From NCBI GenBank assembly GCA_905182985.1, contig CAJJDN010000165.1, positions 97,709-161,708 of the forward strand: a DNA stretch of 64,000 nt, read 5' to 3'. The position numbers and the translations under genes are program-made. The DNA is from Paramecium sonneborni. Taxonomy: Eukaryota > Ciliophora > Oligohymenophorea > Peniculida > Parameciidae. The notes below the pieces were generated by a model. It did not search any database, had not been told where the DNA came from, and was given only the letters and a program-made list of their open reading frames with translations. Positions 1-11,587 of the stretch are shown here, piece after piece; the first letter of the stretch is position 1, and the number at the start of each line of letters is the position of its first letter.

Positions 1-948
1 TAAGGTTGAGGCATATTATTGGTAGTTGCAGGATCAAGAAGAATTTCTTTAATTTTTTTTATAAAATCTTTATGAGCTGGAAGATCTTCTGGATTAATTA
101 ATAAGGAATGATTGAGTTGATTAAAATAGTAGAAACCATATATTACAAAAGTTTAATAAAGCAATACTTAGCCTGAAAACTCACCAAACTATAAAATCAA
201 AAAAAAATTAAGGGGAATCTACAAATATATTAGATTAGTTGCAAATATGTTATAGTAGTTAAGCTTACGAATTTTAATAAGTAACAAGTTCACGAAACTA
301 TTAAGTAATAGAATTGAATTAGTAATGATTATTACTTTACATAACTCTTTATGAACATAATAGTTATCTTTATTTTTTCCTGTATAACCTACAAGACTGA
401 GTCCAATGAGCACAGCTTAAGAGTAGAAAAGCGATTTTTAATATCTAACCTAAAAGTTATAGAATATAGAATACAATGTTCTGATTAAATCTACCAATCA
501 CAATTGCTAATGTGTTTAAGATCAATAACCCAAGAATTACATATAATGTCCATCTGACTTGAGTAATAATATATTATTGATCTTATCTCCAGGTTTCATA
601 TTGATCATATGTAGAACCTGGAGAAAAAATTTTAAATTGTTCATACCTTTAATAATATCCCATTAATTTAACTTCAGTGAATCTAGTAGATATTTACATG
701 AACCATTTTTCTAAACCTAAAATCTGAATTACTAGAACAATCAAAAAGGATTTCGCCTAAAGTTTATAGAAATTATATAAGAACTGAAATCTCATTTATG
801 AAATTTCAACTTCTTTATTCTCACAAAAGATTAAAGTATTATATGATGGAGGTGGAATATAAGTGCTTAAATCAGGATATTTTACTTCTTGAATTTGATT
901 CTGTTCCAAAAAGATAAAAGAAGAAGTTTAATTATTTTCTTAAGACAT
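1..948 (-). CDS. Multi-pass membrane protein, partial (3' end outside window)
   Basis: The frame starts at ATG 948 (MSQENNQTSS...) and runs off the left edge, so only the N-terminal part (about 307 residues) is present. A 25-nt GT...AG intron lies at 450-474; splicing it joins two frames that are both rich in hydrophobic segments. The first exon has a soluble stretch of about 75 residues, then a hydrophobic helix (SFLIVLVIQILGL), a polar loop, and a second helix (LYVILGLLILNTLAIVI). The second exon adds at least two more strongly hydrophobic segments (AVLIGLSLVGY; KVIIITNSILLLNSFVNLLL). This indicates a polytopic membrane protein, possibly a channel or transporter-like protein, but I recognise no family motif. 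The last visible residues are polar and presumably cytosolic. Confidence 0.75.
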
Positions 949-1500
949 TTAATAAAATATATTTATATAGATGTAATATTTATTCATTTATATTACAAAA
1001 TTTATAAATCAATTCATTCAATTCTGGTTTATACTTTTACGGACATTCATTTTAATATTGATTGATTATAAACAAAATTTAACAAACTTTATTTTGATAA
1101 AACATAAACTGATATAGATTGATAATTAGATCAATCATTCATGAAATTCTTTTAAAATTGTATATACATTAATTACAATTTTCTCTCTAATTTTGGATGA
1201 TGCAGAAAAATAGAAATATTATTCAAACTATTTTTGGTCTCTTTATTTCTAAAAGATTTTTTTTAACGAGGTTTCTTAATTCTAATGAAATAATGCGATA
1301 AAAATTGATTAAAATTAATTAATGAATATTTTATACAAAAACAATAATAATTAATGTAGAAAAATGGAATAAACATTAGCTAATTAATTATTTGATGTAT
1401 TCTATTTGAGTATTTTCTATTCAGTTAAAAAATAAATAATTGATTATAAATTTGTTTTATGGAGAATTGGAAGATAAAATAATTAAAAATTTAATAAATT
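949..1500. other. Intergenic stretch, nothing recognised
   Basis: About 550 bases of very AT-rich sequence upstream of the 1-948 gene (which points left) and of the doubtful reading at 1501. I found no convincing frame on either strand and no RNA gene. It may hold the promoter of the left-pointing membrane-protein gene. Confidence 0.5.
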
Positions 1501-1961
1501 ATGATATTTATAAACTTATTACTTTTGATAGTTTTTCATAGGTGTATAGCAACAATTCCAACAGATATATTTAATTTTAAGAACATTGTTTTTCAATAAC
1601 ATTATACTTTAGCGAATATAATTGGTGGAGTTACAAAAAATCAACTTGTGAGAAAGAAGATTGTCTAAAATAACTATACAATACTTATTGGAATGGATAA
1701 TCTTGTGCAGAATTGAAATATAGAATTATATATCAATCCATATAAATCCAAACTTATTAGAGTTGTACCATAATGTTCCAAAAGAATGGAATGAACTTAA
1801 AAATTTAGTTGTTTCTATAAAAATGCAACAGGCTACTACATATTAATAAGGTATTTAGAAAAATGGAAATTTATTATCAGCTACATCATAGCAGGTATAC
1901 AAATACTGATAAAATGATTGTTTTGTAGATACATTCGAATTTACAAATTTAACTCAAATGA
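1501..1961 (+). pseudogene. Possible small secreted Cys-containing protein, structure unresolved
   Basis: ATG 1501 opens a typical signal peptide (MIFINLLLLIVFHRCIA). No single frame explains the rest. The ATG frame meets TGA near 1720. A second frame carries Cys-rich text (YWNGQSCAEL at about 1691-1720), like the repeats of the Cys-rich surface protein at 14438-19759, and stays open to TGA at 1959-1961. A third frame (YHNVPKEWNELKNLVVSIK, from 1766) also looks coding. Neither a 25-nt candidate intron at 1588-1612 nor a 19-nt one at about 1717-1735 joins all three cleanly. It may be a decayed fragment of a Cys-rich surface-protein gene, or a real gene with introns I cannot place. Only the signal peptide and the Cys/Trp motif support it. 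Confidence 0.25.
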
Positions 1962-2175
1962 CGTGATGAATAATTAAGGAAATTTTACAGGTTTTAGTAT
2001 GAACAACTTTGATCTAATTTTATAATTATATATTGGGTGTAATAATCAAATGATTTATTAATAATTGAATTATAATAAATTTATAGAACTCTTCATTGAA
2101 TATCTACAACAAATTCTACTTCTTTTTGTCTTCTTATAGTACCTAAGGCATTATGTTTATTTTTGCGAGCAGCGA

Positions 2176-5100
2176 TCATTCTTTATCTTAACTATTATAT
2201 AATAAACTAATTATCTATACATCTTAATCTTCTTTGGTTTGGAAATCATCATCTGGATAATGACCTAATCTATATCCAATAAAATCTAATTCAATAAATT
2301 TATATAATTACCTCCTTCTCCTAAATTGATTGGACTTTTTCTTAAATTTTCACAAACGTTTTATTATTATTATTATTATTACTAATTTTGTTTACTTTGT
2401 TAATTTGATTTATTATTTTAATTGCCTTTTTTATTTTATTTTCCTTTCCCTTACTATTATTACATCTATATCATCTTTGGATCTATATGCAACCATAAAA
2501 ATTCATAAAAAACAAATTTAGCTAATTCTAATTGTATTTCTTATGAAATTCCAATAAATGCTTATATCTATTATTTCAATTCTTATAGAGTAGGGGTCTT
2601 TGAAACCTTAAAGATAAATTCTTATTGTTATTTATAAACTTTATTAATTGGATCTCTTTGCTTAATTAATAACAACATTTCATCATCTTAAAGATTTTCT
2701 GGTTTATTTAATACTTAATATACAATATCATGAGTAGAGAATTAAAACTTTTGTAAAGGTAAGTCTAATTTTCTAAATACTTAACCAAAGAATCTATTTT
2801 TATTGATATCTCTAACTCTTAAGTTATCAATATCTATATTTAAATTAAAAGTAGAAATAATCATTTATTTTAAATCTTTAAGTGTTGCATCTTTTCTCAT
2901 TGTTTCATGTTTTTAAAATACACAATCATCAGGATAACCAGTAGTGGTAGAGAATATTTAAAATCTTATCAATTCACAATCAATTTAAGCTGTCTTATCA
3001 CAAAGTATAAGTAAATCTCTATCTCTTAGATAACATTGTGAAATAGTTTTAGTTTCATCACTTAATGCTTCTGATGGTACTTATAACCAATCTACTTTAT
3101 ATAATTTATGTTAAATAGGTTCAACATTAAATTATTTACATGATTCTAATTTTATTAATTCAATTTTATCTTATTTTGGATCAACATGTATTTCAAATGT
3201 CTATTCTTAATATTTCACTAAAATTGATATTTTTCCGTTTTCTGGAATCTCTCCTTTCTCAATTTATAATCTTGCTCCTCTAAAATAATTCAAATTTTAA
3301 TATATACCCTTCTTTAAAATCTTAAAGTTCTTTCAATTAAATAGAAAGGTCACTTTTACAAAATAATTAAGATCCATTAAGATTTCTTAATCTACGAGCA
3401 TCAATCATTCCAAATTATTCTTTTATGAATTCTATTAATTCTTATATTGTTTAATTAATATTAACATCTAAATATAAATTGAAATTTATTACAAAATTTT
3501 GAAACTCCAATTTAATCATCTTTTTCAACAAGAATTGATACTATATCATCTCCAACTTATTATTATTATTATTCATTCTTATTCACATTTTTATTTATAT
3601 TTTAAATTTAAACCTTCTTCTTAACTAAGATCTAAGTCTCAAGAGTAAATTACAATTCTCCTAATTAAGTTTCATCAGATAAATCCGATATCATTTTTTA
3701 ATTTTATACATTTTTTAATTCTTATTCCTCTTAAGGAATTCCAGTTAATTAACATACCAATTATTTCAATTCTAAAACAGTTGTTGAAATGTATAAAAGG
3801 AATGCCTAAGGTTTTTTATCAATTAATAAATTAACTCTAATAGGTATTTTTAATAATCCAACTTAAGGAATATCTTAGTCTTTCTTTACTAAAATCCAAG
3901 TAGATTCATGAGCAACTTTCTCTTCTTCTAGTGTATTTTCAAAATTTTATAAATATCTTGGGAAATGTAATAAATTAGTTTAATAATTTTCTTAAAACTC
4001 TAATAGCCAATATTCATCCTTATTAATCTATTAATATAATTATTAAACAGTTGAAGACAATTTTAATTTGTATGTAATTTTATCATATTTTTCATCAAGT
4101 AATTTATGATTTAATAAATCAATTTTTGATACATCTGTTACAGATATTACAATATGTTATTTAGCTTCTTCATATATCTATCTATCATTTTCAATCTTTT
4201 GATTTAATTAATTCACATAATCATAAAGATATTTTGGTATTTCTTAACTAGATAATTTAGATGGTATTAAATTTCTATCTCTATAAATTAAAATATATGC
4301 ACTCTCTGATCCTTAAAACTATTATTATATTTTATTAACAGGTATAGGAATTACTGAACTGTCATTAAAATCATACCATCCTTATGCTACTTTTGGATTA
4401 GTAATCTCAAATGGCAATTTAATTTCATCATAATCTACTTCGTCTGTATTTTATCTTTTTTATTATTAAATTTCTTCTTTCTCTTTCCAATATTCTGCTA
4501 TATGTGATTCCCAATCTCCTTCATCCAAAAGATCTCTAAAATAAGCCAAATAATGTCCTCCATGAGCATTTCCTCTATGAATTATTATTCCTTATAATTC
4601 ATAAACCAAATTATCTACTGAATTTTCTAAATATACTCCCATATCAATCTCTAATGGAAATTCAAATCTATCATTCAATTTTACTCTTTGCATCTTCTTT
4701 TAATCAAAAGTATATCTATTTAATGTTAGTGTCAATATTGGTGGTAATTTACGTATCTTATCGCCTTTCAATGCATCTACCTATTATATATATTTCATTT
4801 CTATACCTTAAAACCACAAATCTCACAAAAATATTAGTTGTTTCCATCCAATAAAAATGGATTTATATAACTAAATAACCCTTCAGATAAATTTTTATTT
4901 CCTTCCACTTAAATATTCAAATCATATATGATTTCCTCATTACCATGAGAATTGTTGCAATTTAAACAAGTTATATGATGAAATACTACTCCTTTATAAA
5001 ATGGTGCTATTACATAAGGAGTACCATATAATGATCGATCAAGTGTCTCAAATAATACTCTTTTATTAATTATGTCATTTTTACTTATTTGCATCTGATA

Positions 5101-5512
5101 CATCCTATTACCACATTTACTAACCATCATTCCAACCAAAACTAGAAGTTAATGCTTCTGTTGATGTTGCTTTAGATTGTAAATTTTATAATTAAATAAA
5201 CAATTTCTAAAACTCTAATAAGAATCTATTTCTGCTCTCATTCTAAGCCAAATTGGCTGAATTCTCTATTGTCTCCTTGCATAAAGGTAGTTACAAAATC
5301 ACCTTTCTAAATTCTGGACTCATATAATAAGATTATATCAAGCTGTTCAAATAACATGTAGCACCTTAATTTTTTAAACCTGCAAAATGTTTTATTCTTG
5401 GAAGCTCTGGTATTTCCATCTAATCTGCACAATTTCTAGCCTTTCTCGTTTAATACGTTGTTATTGTTGGATTTAATTCCTCCTACCACGTCTCAAATGT
5501 ATCACCAAACAT
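2176..5512 (-). CDS. Ubiquitin-specific protease, USP7/USP47-like
   Basis: A peptidase C19 deubiquitinase of 1,069 residues after removal of five introns (5060-5084, 4781-4806, 3520-3541, 3280-3307, 2286-2311; 25, 26, 22, 28 and 26 nt). The Cys box GLKNQGATCYLNSL puts the nucleophile at Cys53. The segment SFGWNDGQQMWQQDV matches the region after the Cys box in USP7. The His box (RGNAHGGHYLAYFRD) puts the catalytic His near residue 303, and WYDFNDSSV plus ESAYILIYR close the catalytic domain. The long C-terminal half has segments that read like ubiquitin-like domains (NLYLDVNINQTIQELIEF), as in USP7. There is no N-terminal TRAF/MATH domain, because the catalytic domain starts almost at once. 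A low-complexity Gln/Asn run (about 2330-2430) precedes the final exon. Substrates cannot be inferred. Stop is TGA at 2176-2178. Confidence 0.9.
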
Positions 5513-6518
5513 TTTAATATATATTATGTGATTTTTTCCAATAATATTATTTTGATTAATTAAAGAATTTTTATTTAATTTTCTTTTCCTTTTATTATTA
5601 CATTTAAATCCTTAATCTGTTCAATTCATTTAAATTCTTTTTACTTTCAAAAATTTTATATTAATATACCCGTATAATAAATGCACATTTTAAAGTGATT
5701 CTTTTTTAAGTTTAATAACATATCATTTATTTGTTTTAAGTTATAAATACTTCAATTTTTTACATTAATTACATAACGCAGAACCTTATATTTTAAAATT
5801 ATATAATCCTTTTTTGATTCTATTCTCATTATGTTTTCCAAATACTCTTTTATTTTCAATTCCTTATTTGATGTCATTAATTTTTGATAAATTATTAGAA
5901 TTGTTATCGAAAATAATTCTAATAAATTGTTTTAATTTTAGAAACTAAGATATATTTAACATATCATAATCCCTGAATCATTTAATATTTATTCTTAATT
6001 ATTAAATATCACCTTCAATCATAAATTGATATTTGACATTACTATTAAGTTGTAATTTAATTTGAAATTACTTATAAATAATTGTTGATTAAAAAAAAGT
6101 TTAAATTAGGTTTAAGCAAACTAAGTACGAATTTTCTATGAATATTATTAAATTATTATTTTCTAGAGTTACTTGCTAAAAATAAATAATAGGTTGATCC
6201 TTAAATTAAAAATATTTTGCATTCGATTTAGAATTAATTTTCTTTTTAATGGAGTGAATTTTGGTTCTATTGATATAAAATATCTTGATAAAAGTGCAAA
6301 TATTAATTCAACCGGATAATAATATGTGTTGAAAAATAAGTTTTTGTATTGAAGAAGAATATAATTAAATATGATAATAAAAGTTTTGAAAAAATATAAC
6401 TTGATAGATGATAAATTTAGTTGATAATAGTAATTTTGTGAAGATTAGATATATCAAATTTGGTATTATTTATTTAAATTACAAGATTATAGTATTTAAT
6501 AATTTTTAACGAATAGTT
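5513..6518. other. Intergenic stretch, nothing recognised
   Basis: About 1 kb between the start of the leftward USP gene and the start of the rightward gene at 6519, so it should contain both promoters. It is extremely AT-rich. Short open stretches exist in several frames but none reads like protein, and no repeat or RNA gene was seen. Confidence 0.5.
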
Positions 6519-7559
6519 ATGATTGAGTTTGCAAAATTATCGAAACAAGAGAAAGAGAAATATATAAAATTTTTGGTTGATAACAAGATTGAATTTTAGC
6601 AAAGTGATTAAGGATTTACAGCAAGTTTTAAAGTATAAAATAAAGAAAATGTGGATCCGAGTCGAAAGTCAATAGAATAGATAAAGCGAGCATCTCCTCA
6701 TTAGAAAACACCAACAAGATGTGTATCACCTTTACGAAGAAAATTTACAAGAGAGGATGCAATAAATTTGATATAAGAGATATATTCAAAGAAATTTGAT
6801 GATGCTTCAAAGTAATTAAAGATGAAAAATGTTGTTAATGAAGATTTTGGTGTATATGTAATGAGATTTGCATAGAACAAATAAATTGATATAAAGGATT
6901 GTATGTAAATTTAGGATGAAAATGTATTTCTTTTTAAAAAGTTTTTACAAAAGGAATATGAGGAAGAAGATTTAATGTATTATTTGTTTTTAAGAGCAAT
7001 AGTAGAAAAGGAAATAGGTTAATAGATTTATTAATCTAAAAGAAGTTTGGATCTTTAAAAATAATACTTAAGTATAAGTTAAGTATAAAGTATAATATCT
7101 ACAGTATATGAAAATGAAGTAGATGAGGTTTAGGAGTTATTGGAATATTTTAGTAAGTATTTTGAGAACAATAGGATAAGTGTATTTGATTTTATGGGAT
7201 TAGCACTTGATAAATATAGTATTGATCGCAAACCATAAGACAAGAAGGTATTAATAAGTGAAGAGGTGATAAATGAGTTAAGGGGATTCTTTTATTAAGA
7301 AGTTGAGGAATGCAATGAGTAGTTATTTGAGAAAGTGAAATAGATAATGAATGATTTATTATAAAGTGTATTTAGATAAGACAAGAGAATTTGGATAAAT
7401 AGAGTATAGAATGCAAAACCAGAGGATGTTTTATATTTAGAGGGATTATAGAAATAATTCAGAAATATGTAAGGAAGTAAATGTGAGATAAGAAATTTGA
7501 GTAGAAAGATATTGTAAACACCTTAATTGAGTAAATGCTTTGTTAGATTATTGGAATGA
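6519..7559 (+). CDS. Helical protein of unknown function
   Basis: An intronless 346-residue frame (ATG 6519, TGA 7557-7559) with many in-frame TAA/TAG codons read as Gln. I recognise no family. A basic, proline-containing N-terminal region (residues 35-80, with NKENVDPSRKS and TPTRCVSPLRRKF) looks like a disordered segment with proline-directed phosphorylation sites (TP, SP). The rest is rich in Glu, Lys, Gln, Leu and Phe in helical patterns (EEDLMYYLFLRAIVEKEIG; VDEVQELLEYFSKYFENN), with no signal peptide or membrane segment. Its end lies 43 bases before the DDX6-like gene on the same strand. The absence of TGA over 346 codons and the normal amino-acid composition make it a real gene. Confidence 0.8.
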
Positions 7560-7602
7560 TGATACTATGATATATATACTAATATATATTTAAATAATTA
7601 AT

Positions 7603-8936
7603 ATGCAACAAAGTGATTCATAATAGCCACAAGGAACATAAACAATAGATGAACAACCAAAGCCGAAGGATACACGTTTTAAGACGAGTGTAAGGTCTTT
7701 GCCTAACTTGTAAGGATGTCACAAAGACAAAAGGTGTAGAGTTTGAAGAGTTCGATTTAAAATAAGAATTAATGTAAGGTCTTGCAGCAGCTAATTATGA
7801 GAAGCCATCTCCTATATAAGAAGAGTCAATACCATTTGCTTTGGCAGGATCTAATATTATAGCAAGAGCAAAAAATGGGACAGGTAAAACAGGAGCCTAT
7901 ATAATTCCAATTCTAGAAATGTTGGAAATGGAAGGATAAATTTAAAGTCTTATTTTAGTACCTACAAGAGAGTTAGCTCTTTAAGTATCAAGTTTAGTAA
8001 AGGAAATTGGTAAGTATATGAAAGTAGAATGTATGGTTTCAACTGGAGGTACTGATTTTAAAGAAGATATCTATAGATTAAAATAAGTAATTGTTTTTCT
8101 ATTATTGCAGGTAGTTCATGTATTGGTTGGAACACCAGGCAGAATTTTAGATTTGGCATAAAGAAAATTAGCTGATTTATCTAAATTAAAACATTTTGTT
8201 TTAGATGAAGCTGATAAACTTCTTTCTGTTGATTTCCAACCACTTATTGTTAAAATACTTTAATTTGCACCTCCAGAAGTCTAAATCATGATGTTTTCTG
8301 CTACTTTCCCAGTTGATGTTAAAGGTTTTATTAATGAACATGTCCCATAAATCTAAGAAATTAATTTAATGGAAGAATTAACACTTAAAGGTGTAACTTA
8401 ATATTATCTATACATTGATGAAAAATAAAAAGTCAATTGTCTCAATTTTATATTTAGTAAACTTGAAATTAATCAGGCAATCATATTTTGCAATTCAGCA
8501 AGAAGAGTAGAATTATTAACTCAAAAAATTACAGAGTTTGGGTATTCATGTTTGTATACAATTTCTCTCATTCTATTAGCTATATTCATGCTAAAATGAA
8601 TTAGAAGGATAGAAATAAAGTATTCCATAGTTTTAGAAAAGCTGTTGGTAGATGTCTTGTCTCTACAGATCTCTTTACTAGAGGAATTGATATTTAATCT
8701 GTCAATGTTGTCATAAATTTCGACTTCCCAAGAACTGCTGAAACTTATTTACATCGTATTGGCAGATCAGGAAGGTATCTATTATAAATTTATAAATATA
8801 TTTCAGATTTGGTCATTTAGGTCTGGCTGTTAACTTTATAACCGAAACAGATAAAGACACTTTGGTTTAAATTGAATAGGAGTTAGACACTGATATTAAA
8901 CCATTTCCTAAAGAAGTTGATAAGAGTTTATATTGA
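7603..8936 (+). CDS. DEAD-box RNA helicase, DDX6/Dhh1/Me31B orthologue
   Basis: An ATP-dependent RNA helicase of the DDX6 type, which represses translation and promotes mRNA decapping and decay in cytoplasmic RNP granules. It has 408 residues after removal of four introns (7690-7714, 8087-8110, 8554-8579, 8775-8806; 25, 24, 26 and 32 nt). All core motifs are present: Q motif PSPIQEESIP (its invariant Gln is TAA at 7817-7819), motif I AKNGTGKT (about residues 81-88), PTREL, TPGR, DEAD (185-188), SAT (from 216), TRGID and HRIGRSGR (359-366). The segments [16 protein letters not shown] and FYIHAKM are nearly identical to animal and yeast DDX6/Dhh1, which separates it from eIF4A. The variable N-terminus is about 45 residues. 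The length matches Dhh1 without its Gln-rich tail. Start is ATG 7603, the only ATG preceding the first intron in frame; stop is TGA. Confidence 0.96.
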
Positions 8937-9010
8937 TCAATTAATAACAAAAATTTATTAATCATCCCATTCTCACTAACTTATTTTTATCAAATTTTTA
9001 TCGAATTTTC

Positions 9011-9688
9011 TCAAGCAATTAATTAAAGTAATAATTATATATAAATTTATTATTAACAAAAACTAATAAATTTAATAATTTTCTACTTTTCTTTCATTTC
9101 ATTCTCCCTTTTTATTTTTATTCCCATATGCAACCTACTCTCCTCTTCATCTAACAAATATTTGTAGTATTTTTAGAAAATTTTCAAATTTTATATTTCT
9201 TCCTTTCAATTTAAGCCACATTGATAACACCTACTCATATAAATGTTCTTTTCATTTTGACAATTTATTTCCCAAGCTAATTTTATCATCTTATAAGAAA
9301 ATCACAAAATAGACTATTCGATGGAATTTTTTAATGTAAATTTCTTATTTTTCTAACAAGAAAAAAACAAACCTAATTGTAAATGTTATAAAGACTATCT
9401 AAATTTAATGAATGCTAACAATTATATGTTTTAAATTTCTTATTTATAAAATATCCAATATTTAAGAAATACCAATACATTTCTTAATATCATAAATTTT
9501 CCAATATATTATGGAAATCAAATTCTCATTTATACTTGAAAATATAGGCCTTTAAAGATAATCATATTTTCATTTTGTCTGGGTTTATAAATAAATTTTT
9601 GATATAGTAATCCAAATCCTATTCTTGAATATTGAACTAATCGTTATGCTACTTTAATTTAATTTTTCTAATACGTTTATTCGCTCAT
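9011..9688 (-). pseudogene. Protein-like frame interrupted by three TGA codons
   Basis: Between the DDX6-like gene and the SANT gene, one minus-strand frame runs for 226 codons from ATG 9688 to TGA 9011, but contains three internal TGA codons. Between them the text looks protein-like (VAQRLVQYSRIGFGLLYQKF; MIKLAWEINCQNEKNIYMSRCYQCGL; YKYLLDEEESRLHMGIKIKREN). I could not place introns of acceptable length that remove the TGAs. A decayed gene is possible. However, at this base composition a TGA is expected about every 50 codons, so three in 226 codons is near chance and the frame itself is weak evidence. Confidence 0.2.
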
Positions 9689-9803
9689 CTTTCAATTCAA
9701 TATATAAAATTTGAGTTATCAGAACAAAAGAGATTTTTAAAACTTTCTTAAATACTATATAATTGAATGTTTGGTATATGATTAAACAGACAAGAAAATA
9801 TTA

Positions 9804-10395
9804 TCAATTAAATTGGGCATAAACTCTTTGGACGAATTAAGACAATAAGTTTGTAATTTCAGGAAAAAAATTCATTTCTTCAATTATTTTTGTAATGTCT
9901 TAGCTCTATTCTTAATCATCTCTTCTTTAATTAAGATGCGAGTAATCACTAATAAAATTTAGAATATTCTTATTACCTTCCTAATATTTAATCCCACCTG
10001 AATCGAAGGTATTTGTAATACCTGTTTTTAATAGCATTTTGATTTCTATCATTAAAATATTTTGAAACTACAGAGAACTTTGGTCCATGCTCAAGTACTA
10101 AGGACAATATTTTTTGATCTTCACTAAAATTAAATGGTGTATTGTTATTCAATTCTGTATTTTTATTGTTTCTTCTTCTTCTTTTATAGTGAAAATCAAC
10201 TCGTTTCTTCTTCTTTATCTTTTTGGCTTAATGACTTTAAGGCAAAAGATCATCTTCTGCTGCTATTTAAGTTACAGAAGGATTCTCATTATTCGAAAAA
10301 TTGAAATGAGAAGATGAATATTCTTCTTACTAACCTCCATCTTTTTCCAGTTGTAAGAAATTTATGACATTATACACGGCTGCATAATCTTACAT
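9804..10395 (-). CDS. Small SANT/Myb-domain protein (paralogue of 19972-20505)
   Basis: 187 residues after removal of one 28-nt intron (9949-9976). Start ATG 10395 (MQDYAAVYNV...) is the first in the frame that leads into the domain; stop TGA 9804-9806. A basic stretch (KKIKKKKR, KRRRR at about 58-75) precedes a single SANT/Myb-like helix-turn-helix at about residues 88-135, with the aromatic-rich third helix NAIKNRYYKYLRFRW. The last 50 residues are helical. A predicted nuclear DNA- or chromatin-binding protein; target unknown. The domain and the sequence after it (ILG...YSHLNQ) align with the gene at 19972-20505, so the two are paralogues. Single-repeat Myb proteins of this size are hard to assign to a named family. 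Confidence 0.85.
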
Positions 10396-11587
10396 TAAAT
10401 TTAATATGAAATTTAGCTTTTTACTGCATTTGAGATATATACAAAGTGAATTCAATAATATCTTTTGAAATAAATATATATTAATACAGTCCTTAGTATT
10501 ATTTATATATTTATAATTAATTTTGTTCAGTTAGTAAAGGTAATTATTACTACATATTACTAGTGTCAGGGTAAGTTATTTTTATTTAATAATTTTATTC
10601 AAATACGATTTAAGAGAAAAGAATTATTTTTACATACTCAATTATAGAGCAAGTAAATATATCAGATGATTTAAATATTAAAGTTTTCAAGCCTTTATAT
10701 CAAAAAGGAGTTTATTTGTCCTTCCTATAAAAATTAAATAATTAATTAATTATAATAACAATATGATTAATTGATAAACGTTGTTGAAAATCAATGCATG
10801 CATTTATTCAATTAATAAATCATGTTTGGTTAATTATAAATAATAAAGGCTTAAAAAACAATATCAATGGAAAATTTTCCACAGATGAATCAGGTCTTAA
10901 AAATTAATTTTTTTTTTTTCATACTTTCAGAGTTAACTCTAAATAGAAAAAAATTTATTATCAATAAAACTATTCGTTTGATCTATCATCTGAAGTTTTT
11001 TATTTTTCTTGTGTTTAGAACATTTATTTTCAATATCTTGTGTTTTAATCTTAGAGGTTATGAAAAACTTATTTAAAGCATATATTAAAAAATGCTTATT
11101 GCTTTCTTTTAGGCATTTTAAGGCTTTAAATTTTCAAATTATTCTCAACACATTAACACATTAGCTTTGAGATTGGTTTAAAAATTTATTTATAAATAAA
11201 TATTATTATTTATAGTTAATAAAAACATTTCTCTATTTCTTATCAGATAATTATTGATATAAAGTTGACTAAGAAATTAGCAATAACAAGGAATTAAGTC
11301 TTTTGTTCTGATAAAAATTTTGAAAAAAAAATCTGTATTAAAAAAATCAAACTAACAAATAACGTATATTTCAATATTTAAAATAGTAACTCGATTCCTA
11401 ATAATTTGAATAAAATTAATTTAGAAACTTATGTTTCTTTTTTTTTTGTACTGTTAAAGCCTATAAATTGAGAAGACATTTTTCTTCAAAAAGAATTTTT
11501 ATTAAAATAACTTTAATAATTTGGATATAATTTATATAAAATAAATAAATAAATCTATAATTAAAAAAAAATGAAAATAAATGTTAA
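10396..11587. other. Intergenic stretch, nothing convincing
   Basis: About 1.2 kb between the start of the SANT gene (leftward) and the end of the EF-hand gene (leftward). A plus-strand frame at 10867-11268 (133 codons) is open but is a run of Phe, Ile and Leu with a poly-T origin and no domain, so I do not call it a gene. The stretch nearest 10396 should hold the SANT promoter. Confidence 0.45.

Noticed and set aside
2330..2521. Plus-strand frame with a run of Ile
   Set aside because: It is the reverse strand of the Gln/Asn tract (TAA repeats) of the USP gene.
10867..11268. 133-codon plus-strand frame of Phe/Ile/Leu-rich protein
   Set aside because: The composition comes from poly-T and AT-rich DNA. 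It has no domain or charge pattern, and runs of this length are expected by chance when only TGA stops a frame.
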